Assembly: GCA_002914845.1 (NCBI GenBank)
Contig: JXTC01000040.1
Location: 947,981 to 1,011,980 of the forward strand
Length of the DNA: 64,000 bases
Direction: 5' to 3'
From: Trema orientale
Taxonomy: Eukaryota > Streptophyta > Magnoliopsida > Rosales > Cannabaceae
Numbering within the stretch: position 1 is the stretch's first letter; every line of letters begins with the position of its first letter. This document shows, one piece after another, positions 48,382-59,072 of the stretch. The translations under genes and the position numbers were made by a program. Below the pieces are notes generated by a model, which saw nothing but the letters and a program-made list of their open reading frames with translations, made no database searches and had not been told where the DNA came from.

Positions 48382-50326
48382 ATGACAACAGTCGCGGATC
48401 CAGGACCCATTGATAAGTCTGTGCTATACGATCAAGATAGCCATGTCTCTTCAGCAGTTTGGGATGGGCAGGTTCGATAAAAGCTTTACATCTTTATTTT
48501 GCTTTTTACCTTGTATTCGTTGATAGGAAAAGAATAAATTAAATTAATTATGTGTTTCTACTTTCAGTTCATGGTAAAATACTCACTAGTCACTCCTACA
48601 TTTGCAGGAGCGAGGTGTGCTTAGATGTCATGAGCACACTTCAATGCTGGAACAGTGGAAGCTGTCCCCTAAACAAATTGAGTTGGTCGAGAAGGCTGGA
48701 TTTGGGTACCTAAGAACAATACCCTCATTTTCTCTTGATAATTCACTCATTTCTGCCCTTGTTGAGAGGTGGAGGAGAGAAACAAACACCTTTCACTTGC
48801 CTACTGGAGAAATGACAATAACCCTTGAAGATGTTGGGCTCATTCTTGGACTGGCAATTGATGGAAAACCTGTTATAGGTGCATCATCTGGCACACCTAG
48901 CTCTGTTTGTGAAGCCCTTCTAGGGAAAGCACCAGAGGACCTAAACGGTGGAATGTTGAAGCTAACTTGGTTGAAAGAGTCCTTTTCTAAATGTCCTGAG
49001 GATGCATCAACAGAAACAATTGAGCGTTATACACGGGCTTATCTTCTGTATCTCGTTGGCAGCACGATATTTTCCACAACAACTGGGAACAAAGTCTCTA
49101 TCATGTATCTTCCATTGTTTGAAGATTTTGATGAAGCAGGAAAATTTGCATGGGGAGCTGCAGCACTAGCATTCCTGTATAGAACTCTTGGTAATGCCTC
49201 TCTGAAATCTCAGGGCACCATTAGCGGTTCATTGACTTTAGTGCAGGTAAATAAAACAGAATCCTTTTAGCCCTTATCTTTTTCTTTGGCTGGGTTTTGT
49301 TATTGAGAATTGGATCTTCCATATTAAATACCTGAAAATATTTTTTATGATGTTATATTGTTCTTTGTAGTGTTGGAGTTACTTTCGTCTTAATCTTGGC
49401 CGACCAAAGATCAATGAAGATACAAGTGGTAGATTTCCATTTGCACTTAGGTGGAAAGGAAGACAAAGTGGATCAAGGTCAACCTCTAATATAGTTGCCT
49501 ATCGCAAGGCATTAGATAACCTGACACCTAGTGATGTAAGTGAAAGCATGACCCTCTTGATGTATTTATGATATTTAATTGTTCTCTGTTTCTAACAAAA
49601 TTTGGTGTGTTGATAACAAATACAGGTTCAGTGGCTACCCTACCAAGATTTAGACTTTTCTGTGGTACCAGAACATATAAAAGATAATTTAGACCTGAGA
49701 AGATCAAAGACTGTGCTAATATGCTTTGACAAGGCAGAAAAACAATTGCCAGATCGCTGTTTAAGGCAGTTTGGTTTGCCTCAACCAATCCCAGAGAAAG
49801 TCAAGCGATGGGAGAAAAAGATTCGTACCCCAAGTCATGGAGCAGATTTGACAAAAGATGCAGAAGTTGAAGCCAAAGTTAAATTGCAAGCAGAGCTAAA
49901 GGAATGGTTGGAGCGTAAACTCCATATTGTGGAAGGTGGTGATGATGTAGATGAAAGTGAGTACATTCAGTGGTACGAGAAAATTACCCGTAAATTCTTA
50001 GGAAGACCTGAATCTCTAGAATCCGAATTTCAGAGAACGGTAAGTTAATTCCAAATTAGTCCTTTTGCATTTTAGTAGTCATTTACTGGAATACTTGGAT
50101 GTGACTGGACTACTCTTTACAGGTTGCTGCCATGAAGGAAATTGCCAATATAGCAGATTCAGTGTCGATAGATCGGATGGATTCTCGAGATAAGAAGTTG
50201 CTTAATGAGATTAAGAACTCAGTGCAGAACTGTTTGACGGAGATCGTCGGAGAAACACGAAAGGGTAGACGCAAGAGTGCTGCAAAACGTAAAAGGTCTG
50301 ATGATTCCAACAGTCGGGACGATTAG
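48382..50326 (+). CDS. Plant mobile domain protein of the MAIN/MAIL type, 503 aa
   Basis: Five exons join in frame: 48382-48471, 48608-49246, 49371-49535, 49626-50039, 50123-50326. It starts MTTVADPGPIDKSVLYDQ, then GVLRCHEHTSMLEQWKLSP. The plant mobile domain (about residues 60-400) includes LISALVERWRRETNTFHLP, MTITLEDVGLILGLAIDGKP and AYLLYLVGSTIFSTTTGNK. The C-terminus has a helical tail (MKEIANIADSVSIDRMD) and a basic, nuclear-type end RKGRRKSAAKRKR. Arabidopsis relatives MAIN, MAIL1 and MAIL2 are nuclear; MAIN and MAIL1 are needed for meristem maintenance and for silencing transposons, and act with the phosphatase-like PP7L. The domain is related to proteins carried by transposons, but this copy has full length, introns and an intact frame, so it is a host gene. 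It converges on the PP7-like gene with about 650 bp between stop codons. Which MAIN/MAIL member it matches best cannot be decided here. Confidence 0.93.
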
Positions 50327-50973
50327 CGCTGGATTAAACAAAAATGTCCGAATGCTTATCATGCTGCCTTTTTAGCTGTTCTTATGAATTGTTGGCTTTC
50401 TATTCTCTGCGGCAAATATGCTCAAGTTGTAGAATCCTGGTCTTTAATTAGAGATGATCCTCCTTAGATTGTGTAGGTTTGACTTCAAGTTTGTATGAAT
50501 GGAAACTTAAGACTCAATTTGTTAGTTCAACTTTCATGGTAGATAACCATGATATCAAAGATCTTGCCTAGTTTTTTATGTTATTTGCTTCTGAAGCCAG
50601 GAAAAGAGAAATGGTTGGAAAGTAAATTCCAATTGTAAGGGCTGTAGGAAATACAAGAAAGGAATAATCACACTTCTGAGCGCTCCCTGGTTTAATAGTG
50701 ATTGTTTAGGTCTGCTACATTTATGGCATCCTTCTATAATAAATTTACCCTTGCTTTTCGATTAATTGCATATCATTATTTATTAATTACACGGCAGCCG
50801 CAAAGACGCAGATCGCATTCTAATTATGCCCCTAGCAAAAAGTAATCACTTACGTGGACATGAACACCGTGTCTGCGTCAAAGTCTTCTTTTGCAAAAGA
50901 GGTAAAGATATATTGACAAAAAAATTTATCAAAGTTAACAATGATTCCTTGAGGCTAATTAAGTTTTGGAATG
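50327..50973. other. Shared 3' intergenic region of the convergent MAIL and PP7-like genes
   Basis: About 650 bp separate the two stop codons. Both 3' UTRs lie here and may overlap. The right part is similar to 63130-63290, downstream of the second PP7-like copy (shared TTTTGCAAAAGAGG- and ATTGACAAAAAA-like blocks). Confidence 0.6.
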
Positions 50974-53900
50974 TTACGCACTCTCTCCTTGCTTCAAGTT
51001 GACCTCATTGTTTTGCCCTTCGCCTTCATTTGTAGCACTCCCTCCCTCAGCTTGCTTAAAGTTGACCTCATTGTTTTCCCCTTCTTCTTCATCTGGAACA
51101 CTCCCTCCATCAGCTTGCTTCAAGTTGAACTCATTGGTTTGCCCTTCGCTTTCACCTGGAGCACTCCCTTCCTCAGCTTGTGTCAAGTTGACCTCATTGT
51201 TTTGTCCTTTTTCATCAGGAGCACTCCCTTCCGCTGTTTGCTTCATGTTGACCTCATTGTTTTCCCCTTCTTTTTCATCTGGAGCACTCGCTTCCTCCGC
51301 TTGCTTCAAGTCAACCTCATTGTTTTGCCCTTCTTTTCCATCCATAGCACTCCCTTCCCCTGCTTGCTTCAAGTCGACCTCATTGTTTTGCCCTTCTTTT
51401 CCATCCGTAGCACTCCCTTCCTCGGCTTGCTTCAGGTTGACCTCATTGTTTTGCCCTTCTTTTCCATCTGGAGCAATCCCTTCCTCAGCTTGCTTTGAAT
51501 TGACCCCATTGTTTTGCCCCCCTTCTTCATTTGGAACGCTTCCTTCCTCAGCTGACTCGTGGACTCCATTCTCAATGACCTGCTTTTCGAAATTAAGAAC
51601 AATAATGATAATAAAGACACGAAATACCAATGCAACATTTTGAATGAGACAAATATGAAGGAAATGTTCCAACTCACTCTTGCTGAAATCATATGCTTCA
51701 GGGCAGCAATAAGCTCAAAGAGATACTCAAAGGCAGCCTTGTGAGGCTCCTGCAATTAACATCCTCGACTTTTAGGGCCTCAATTACAATGATAGAATGA
51801 GCAACCAAAAGAATTGCATTACCTGCAAGTTTGTGGGTAGAGGCAGTCCTTCTACCACAGGGGCCCTAGGAATTTGGATAGCTTTGGTGCCACCTGCATC
51901 GTCCGCCAAAGGAACACTCCATGAAGGAGGATTAGAAATACCCAATGCCTCAAAGTCAACCCTAGAGCTCATCCAAGGAGGAAAAATAGTTTGAGAAGAA
52001 GATGAGCGATCTGTTGTAGACTGTGCATGAATCTAAACAAAGTAAATAGACATCAATTAGTGCCAGCCTCATAAATTTCATCCAAGTCCTTTATAAAGAA
52101 ATTATGAGGGAAAAAAGGTTAAAAAAAAAAAAAACACCCAAGCTAGCACAGATCCTCTCTTCCCTATTCTACTTCACAATAGGAACAACATTATTGGACT
52201 TTGTATTTACGTTCATACCTCTGGTCTTTCTACGGCTTTGAATGAATGGAAAGATGGAGTTTCAAAATTTGGAGGCTTCAATACAGCATAAGCGCCTTCA
52301 TTGTTATACTTTGTTTCACCAAACTGTAAGTTTCAAAACAAATCGTGAGGATAAGCAACAACCTTCTTCACCAATATTAACATCTTAAGTTCACTTTCAA
52401 TATGAAGAACTACACAACAATTCCCAAATGTTAGATATGTAGGTACAAAATTTTAAAATATTACAAGAAATTTGTGGAAGAAAGACCTTAAAGATGCAAG
52501 GAAGATCAAAGAATCAAAACCTGTGGATAATCTGGAGCACTAAATAAAGTGTAAAGTTTCCCTGATTCTCCATGATGATCCATGCTGTATCCATTTAGCA
52601 TGTCCCCAAAATCATCTTGACCAGCCCTTGCATCAGGGCCTTCATGTGATCTTATGATCAACTGTTAAGCAACAAAACCAGAGCAACCAATCTTTGGATC
52701 AAGACTCGTTAAGCTAGTCTCTAAGCAAAAGTATACTATCCACACAATTAAGCTATGATAAAGAACAAGAAATAAATATTTGAATGCAAAAACGTAGAAA
52801 TCTTCTTAACAAGGTAAAGAAAAGAGTAGGGTAATAATAACTTGCTTATGTCTTGCCAATTACTTCTCAATTGTTTACATGTGTTTGTAAGCTATTTGTT
52901 TTGAAAAATTCTCCAACTCATTATCATAACTAGAAAAATGCATGCATTTACAATATGTCTCAAGTTATTTTGGTACACTACTTGTTCCCACAATATGGCA
53001 CTAAGGTTCAATTTGTGGATCAGTAATACTGCACAAATAAATAAACATTGTAAAGACAGAATGACTCAAATGTCACTTATAATCAAACGAACTTAAACAA
53101 GACAATCAAATTAAGTGCATAACAAATAATACCTTTAAGTTTGATTGCTTCAAAAAACTCTCGGTGCAATCAGGACCCCATGACAGACCCATTCCTTCAG
53201 CAATCTCAAACAGACCATCTTCCTTTATTGGATTTGACCATAACACATCACCCAATTGTACATTTGGACCTCCATTTGGAGCATCTATAAGATATCTATT
53301 CACTTTACGCAAGTCTTCTACAGAACCTAACTCCACATTCTGTCCCCTCTTTCTCTTAGACCTTCGCAAAGGCCCAATATGCATGCTTCGGAAAAGCCCT
53401 CCATGAGTGGTGTATACACAACCTGCTATAATTGAGGCCAAAGGGAGCACTTTGAAGCACTCTAAGCAATTCTTGTAGACCCTTTCACCTTGATCACCAA
53501 ATTTGGTCTTCACCTCTTGCTCAAAACCGTATATCGATGTGCTAAATTTGGTCTCATGATTTCCACGTAGCAGATAAACTCTATTAGGCATCAAAACCTA
53601 AACATACAAATGTAGGAACATAAATACATATGCACATTAATATATCAAACAAAACAATAAAAGCCCAATTGCTTGTTAGAACAGTGAACTATCCATCTAC
53701 CAGTAGAATAAATTAACAAAAAAGAGAGAGTCAGAGACAGAGAGACTGTAAAGAATACGCCAAGCTCATCATTTATGACAAAAATCCATATAAGATGTAT
53801 AAAGGTATCACCAATCCACTTGGCCAGCAAAATATGTGATTTGAATATATAATTTTTTATTTTTTATTTTAAAAAAAAAAAAAGAAGAAGAGTACATGTA

Positions 53901-56156
53901 CCAGGTAATGGGTTATGCACATATCGTTTCAAGTTTCTCTTACAGTTGAACTCAAAGATAAATCACCATACAGGAAAACCAATACAATTATCACTACTTT
54001 TATCTTACCTTCCAAGACAACAAGACCAGAAACACCTCCAAGCCCCATGCTCCTCTGTCTACGTAATTTCCATTGAAGACATAAAATTGGTTCTCAGAGG
54101 GCAACCCAGCAATATTAAAAAGATTAAGTAGATCGTGGAATTGTCCATTAACATCGCCCACTACAATGACTCTAGAACCTCCTCCTTGGCAATTAACTTC
54201 GACGCAATTTGGTTCCTTGGATAGAATACTTGAAGCAGCCTTAATTAATTTTTCCACCACAGCAACTGGCATGAGAGACCAAAACTCTGATGGTGGGTCC
54301 TTCCTTGAAGACTGGTCAAGTGCAGTCATCATATTCTTCACCCAGTCTAAGGTTAACTTCCCATCCGGGGGCCATACAAGAGAAAGTCGAAGGGGTGATA
54401 GTGATATTGATGTTGTCATCTCCTTCTGATTATCTTCATTTTTCGATTCAGATGTCTCATTAAAGGTTTTTTGCATCTCATTCTGACCATCTTCAGTTCT
54501 TAAGTCATCAGCTTCCATCATCTCATTCTGACCATCTTCAGTTCTTAAGTCAACAGCTTCCACCATCTCATTCTTACCATCTTCAGTTCTCAGCTCATCA
54601 GCTTCCACCATCTCACTCTGACCACCTTCAGTCCTTAACTCGTCAATTTCCATAGTCTCATTCTTACCATCTTCGGTCCTTAGCTCATCAGCTTCCACCA
54701 TCTCATTCTGACCATCTTCAGTTCTAAATTTATTATCTTCCACAATCTCATTCTGACCATCTTCAGTTCTTAACTCATCAACTTCCACCACCAATTGCAC
54801 GTCATCAAACATCATCCCTTCTACCTGTCCAATCTGCACCTCATTGCTAGCAGCGTTTGACCCATCAACAAGTATTACACCTTGTTCCCCTGCAACTGGT
54901 ACGTCTCCATTGCCTGAGGGTGTAGCCTCATCCATAACACTGTCCCTCCCCTCATTCTGAACATCTTTATTTCTTGCCTCAGATACCACTTCTGGCACCT
55001 CATTTTCAAACAACCTTCTTTGCAGCCCTCCTATATCTATATCCTTATTGGTTGTGGTCACGGCCCCAACCATCTTACTCTCCACGGTCTCTGCATCAAC
55101 CCCACCAACCTATAGTATTTGCAATACAGTTGGAAATGAAAAATCAGCTTGGAACCAAAAAGAAAATGCAAAAAATAACATTCTGGCATGTCACCATACT
55201 GATTCAACCGGTTCACGCCGAGTTGATGTAACTTTAGCTCGTCTTGTGACAATAGTCGAAACAATCTCTTTCATTCGTGACACTGACTGAGTCTGCTCGT
55301 CATTCATACCGTCACAAGGTATCCTACCTAAAATGTTATTGACATCCCTGCATGATCCCACCTGCCCAACTCTGGTACTATAAGCCATACGACACCATGC
55401 CCAAAAAAATAAATAAATAAATAAACGTCACTTACCATCTTTTCAATACTAGAGGACAGAGCCTTTTTCACATCACTCTTTGTAACCTGTGAAAATCAAA
55501 AAATAGAATTCACAAAGGTAAACAATCTAATGAAAAAAAAAAAAAAAAACAATAAAATCATAACCTTGCCTCTCTCACAAACCTTTTCAACTTTGTTATT
55601 AGCAATCCCACGTGCTATTTCTCTCATCGTCATCAGTGAATGCACTTGTTGATCATCTAAATTTGCAAAAGTCATTGCATTTATATTGTCCACAATCTTC
55701 TTAGATTCATTTATCATTCTCTCTTTCCGACAGTTCATGTCTGCACCCAAAAGAGTGTGACCCCATCATAAACATACACAAAGCATCCAAAACCAACAAT
55801 TCATTGCATCTAAATTATACTAAAAGCTACCAAAAAAACAAAATGAACCCATCTTCTCAAAACCACCACATTCTCTTTCTTCTCTACTTTCACTCAAATA
55901 TACAGATTACCAATCACTCAAAATTTCCTCATTCCAGCAAACACCCAGATCATTTTTTTCACACATACAAACCAAATTCCAAAAACCCAATTCAGGAAAA
56001 GCCAAAAAACATCTCCTAGACTCCCCCAATAACGGGTCAGAATTCAAAATTTGCGGTTACTAAAAGACTCTGAGACTCTGGCAATGCAAAAAGGGAAAAA
56101 TGTTTGAATGTGGGGGAAGAGGTGAAAAGCAGTGATCACTGACCTTCGGCTGGCAT
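50974..56156 (-). CDS. PP7L: PP7-like phosphatase homologue, probably catalytically dead, 1027 aa
   Basis: Eleven exons join in frame: 56156-56144, 55740-55583, 55486-55436, 55361-55200, 55109-54009, 53597-53133, 52661-52521, 52323-52219, 52032-51823, 51749-51678, 51579-50974. Residues 1-128 hold two helical modules ([29 protein letters not shown]). Residues 239-343 are seven 15-residue repeats. The PP7-type metallophosphatase core runs about 440-730: GDVNGQ (447-452), GNYVDRG (from 475), [25 protein letters not shown] and LFSAPDYPQ. Active PP7 has GDxHG and GDxxDRG; here the His is Asn449 and the Asp is Asn476, so metal binding should be lost. GNHE is kept. [18 protein letters not shown] and [20 protein letters not shown] are a C-terminal module typical of PP7-like proteins. 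Residues 837-1024 are nine 20-21-residue acidic repeats. It is best compared with Arabidopsis PP7L, an inactive PP7 homologue that partners MAIN/MAIL1. Confidence 0.9.
50986..51549 (-). repeat. Nine 63-bp coding repeats (C-terminal array of the PP7-like gene)
   Basis: The consensus unit is [21 protein letters not shown]. Eight units are 21 codons and one is 20, total 564 bp. It is rich in Glu, Gly, Asn and Gln and predicted disordered. The array is absent from the second PP7-like copy at 63 kb. Confidence 0.9.
54465..54779 (-). repeat. Seven 45-bp coding repeats (N-terminal array of the PP7-like gene)
   Basis: The consensus unit is [15 protein letters not shown], seven copies, 315 bp, with few substitutions. 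It is acidic and unrelated to the C-terminal array. It lies before the phosphatase core. Confidence 0.9.
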
Positions 56157-56368
56157 GGTTGAACTTGAGTCTGGCTGAGGACTCTTAATCTCAAAATTTT
56201 TGATTCTTGAATCGGTCTCTGGGACGAGATTCGAGCGCGAATTAGCTCTTAATAAAGGGCTCTTTGGTTTTGGTTTTGGTTTTTGGTAGTTTTCTGCAAA
56301 AGAGTACCAAACGACTGCAAGCCCTAGATCGTTTTAATGTTCCTTCGAATTAAAAGGATAAGAGTCTA

Positions 56369-56384
56369 GAAACGACGCCGTTTT
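56369..56384. promoter_or_regulatory. ACGCCG variant of the palindromic motif upstream of the PP7-like gene
   Basis: GAAACGACGCCGTTTT lies about 210 bp upstream of the PP7-like start codon. It differs by one base from the central 16 bases of the MAIL-side motif (GACGCC against GACGTC). Such ACG-rich motifs are common near housekeeping plant promoters. Confidence 0.35.
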
Positions 56385-57135
56385 GGGGGGAAACTTAGAT
56401 GCGCGCCACTGGATCTCAACACTTTTGTACTTGCTTCTTCTTCTTCTTCTACTTCCACACGTGCGCCAAAACTAATGAAACAAAAGGTAGAGAGTACTTG
56501 TAGTTGTAGACATTGCTCACAAAATCTAGAGTAAGATAATGTGAGGAAAAAAAAAAAAAAAGAATTTAAGGGTAAGTTACAATTTTGCCCTTTGATTTTT
56601 GCTAAGTGTTACACTTTCTTTGTCTTAAAAAAATTGATTTTGATAAATTTTTTTTTTGGCCCAAATTGGCAAAAATATTCTCACTTTGTTCCCATATTTA
56701 GCAAAAATAGTTTCACTTTTACCCAAAAATTAACTTCTTGAATGTTGAATCTTGACCACTAACTTGATGGGAAAAAGTAAGACTATTTCCGGGCAAAGTG
56801 TGTGAGAGTCAATAACCTTGTACTCTTCACTTTGGATATCATCAAATATTGAGAATAGGTACACTTCACGTTAGAAGGAGAAAAATAAACCATCATCTAC
56901 GGAAAATACTAAAAACCCCATGTGTTTTAGCAAAATATCAATTTCCATCTTTGTGTTTTTAGAAAAAACAATTTGTATGTCCTCGGTTTACTAAATTGTG
57001 ATAAAAGTATCGCATTTGACAAAATTGTATTGACTTTTGTCAGTATTTACTCCCGTAATAACCAAAGTTCCCACAGTTAAATAATCATGTTATTAATTAT
57101 ATATATAATCAAATAAATTAAGGTTGCCAATCCGG
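56385..57135. other. Spacer upstream of the PP7-like gene
   Basis: No gene is recognised. A T-rich ORF at 56541-56741 is low-complexity. Confidence 0.45.
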
Positions 57136-57344
57136 TAGGTATTTTTTTTTTTTTTTACCTATGTGTAGGTATTCTTTTTTTAGCCATTAGATCATCATCT
57201 AATGGTGATCTAACAGCCATAATGAAATACATGAATCATTAATGCTTTTTCTCTCTCTTACTTTTTAATATAAAAAAATATACATGATAAATTTTTATTA
57301 GCCAAAATGATAACTATGCATAGGTTAAAAAAAAAAAAAACCTA
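57136..57344. mobile_element. T-tract MITE, complete copy, 209 bp
   Basis: The left end is TAGGTATTTTT, a T run, then ACCTATGTGTAGGTATTC. The right end inverted is TAGG, a T run, AACCTATGCATAGTTATC. Both ends finish in TA, consistent with a TA target as in Tc1/mariner-type MITEs, although the duplication is too short to be decisive. The interior matches the 12.7-kb copy in reverse orientation. Confidence 0.62.
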
Positions 57345-58850
57345 TTAATTAAATGTCAGATATTTGAATTTATACTTAAAAAATAGCATAATCCTTAAAA
57401 AAGATGGGTGATACAAATACAATTGTAACTTTAAGGGCAACGAACAAGATTTGAGCCTAGGTCCACTTATTGGCATAATAGAGTGAAGAACATACTAAAA
57501 AGCAAAATTCTGAAATGAAGTTCTAAATGTACGTCGAAAATCCTCACTCTATACTACTACTTGGGAAATTATAGTCCAAAGCATGCATCAAGAACGACAA
57601 CAAGAGCAAAAAGCAACACACAACAGTAGAACACAATATTTTATGTGGTTCGGCGAAATTGGACAATTGCTGAGTCTCATTCCACTATGTGTAATTGTAT
57701 ATACATTTGAAAGATACAATCTAGAATCCACATATCTAGTAGTTGTGGCGGTCCTAAGATTCTTCTATCAAATCTCATAATCTAAAACCCTTGCCTAAGC
57801 CACATACGTATAGATTCATATTCCTTGTTCAATAAGACTCCCTTTTAACACAAATGGGTAGCAGTCTAAACCTCTTCAACTTACCCAAATATAAATCCAT
57901 AAAAAAATTAACGAGTAATGCTATAAGATATTATATGGTACTCAACACTATATGATGTATTAGTCTGTAACTGACTAATTATAATTAGACTTCAAGTGAG
58001 GTCATGTAATATATCTAGTTTATTAATTAGAATCACTCAGTAACAGACTGACAGATATTATTATGGTGCTAACAAGTAAAGAAGAGAGAGCTATACATCC
58101 CACGACTCACAACTCTGGTCTTTGGGTTACATTCAAGTGTTTTTACTTTTCAGACTTCAGTTCCCACCTATTGAGGCAAAAGTCTATTAAAATAGTACAA
58201 TTTAGCCCACACGTTGTTGAGCTTACTCCATCATACTATCTCTACAGAGATTAAGTTTCTTAATTAACAAAGCTTATCGAAGTCCCCCAACAAGAAAAGT
58301 ACAAAGTACAAGCTAAAGCAAATTCTTTTGAGTCACAAGAGTACTTGAAAAGTGTAGACAAAATCCTATAGATAAACAAAGCTTATCAACATTAACACTT
58401 TTTTCCCCCAAATGGTCAAACCTTGCGTGTAGTCAAGCGCTCTCAGTCTTTTACAGTTGGATCAAAGGATCTCTACTAAGACTGAGTTTCCTAATTAGCA
58501 AAGTCTACAGCAAAAGGAGAAAAAGCTAAACAGAACTAAAATTAGACAATAGAAGTTGTTGAGAAAATCTTTACCAGTTCAAGCAAAATGAGTAACAAGC
58601 AAAATAAGTAATACTATGGGACATCATATAGTGTCTAACACTATATGCAAGGTCAGTTTATTACTTGATTTAGCACTATTAAGTTGACGTGTGGTCAATG
58701 AAGCAATGCATGGATGAAATTTGTCTTTTATACCTTTTCTTTGGTATATTCAAAAGATAATTCTTTTAAATTCAATCCCTCTAATTTCTTAAAATTATTG
58801 CCAATTGGGAAGTGACCATTCTGTGGTTATAGCTTTAATACCTCATTTGC
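57345..58850. other. Repeat-containing spacer
   Basis: No gene. A TTATGTGGTTCGGC block near 57642 resembles a motif common in plant LTR sequences. Two directly repeated blocks occur at about 57913-57957 and 58607-58652 (shared TAATRCTATRRGAYAT and AACACTATATG), perhaps the ends of a mobile element. Confidence 0.35.
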
Positions 58851-59072
58851 AGGAGCGAGATTTGCTTACATGTCATGGACACACACTTCAATCTTGTTTT
58901 TTTTTTCTTTTTTTTTTTCCTTTTTTTTTGGCTAATAGAGATGAAACACTTCAATGTTGGAACAATTTAGGCTCATCCCTAAACAAATTGAGTTGTTTGA
59001 TAAGGTTGGATTGGGTATCTTAGTGTGATTCCCTCCATTTCTATTGATAATTCACTCATTTCTAGCTCTGCC
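58851..59072 (+). pseudogene. MAIL-type gene fragment (exon 2 remnant)
   Basis: The sequence follows the start of exon 2 of the MAIL gene at 48608: GCAGGAGCGAG at the same acceptor, TGTCATGGACACAC, AACAAATTGAGTTG, and GATAATTCACTCATTTCT. The similarity ends near 59072. It has lost the frame and is split by a 53-bp T-rich insertion (58893-58945) flanked by ACACTTCAAT on both sides. No later MAIL exon is found to its right. It is a remnant of the second MAIL/PP7-like pair. Confidence 0.8.

Noticed and set aside
48382..50326. The plant mobile domain gene as a transposon-encoded protein
   Set aside because: Related domains occur in transposons, but this gene has five phase-0 exons, an intact frame, no flanking TIRs and a full-length MAIN/MAIL-like architecture.
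50966..51643. Long open frames on the plus strand opposite the PP7-like last exon
   Set aside because: They are antisense shadows of the 63-bp repeat array; period-63 repeats keep all frames open. The minus frame continues conserved PP7-like exons.
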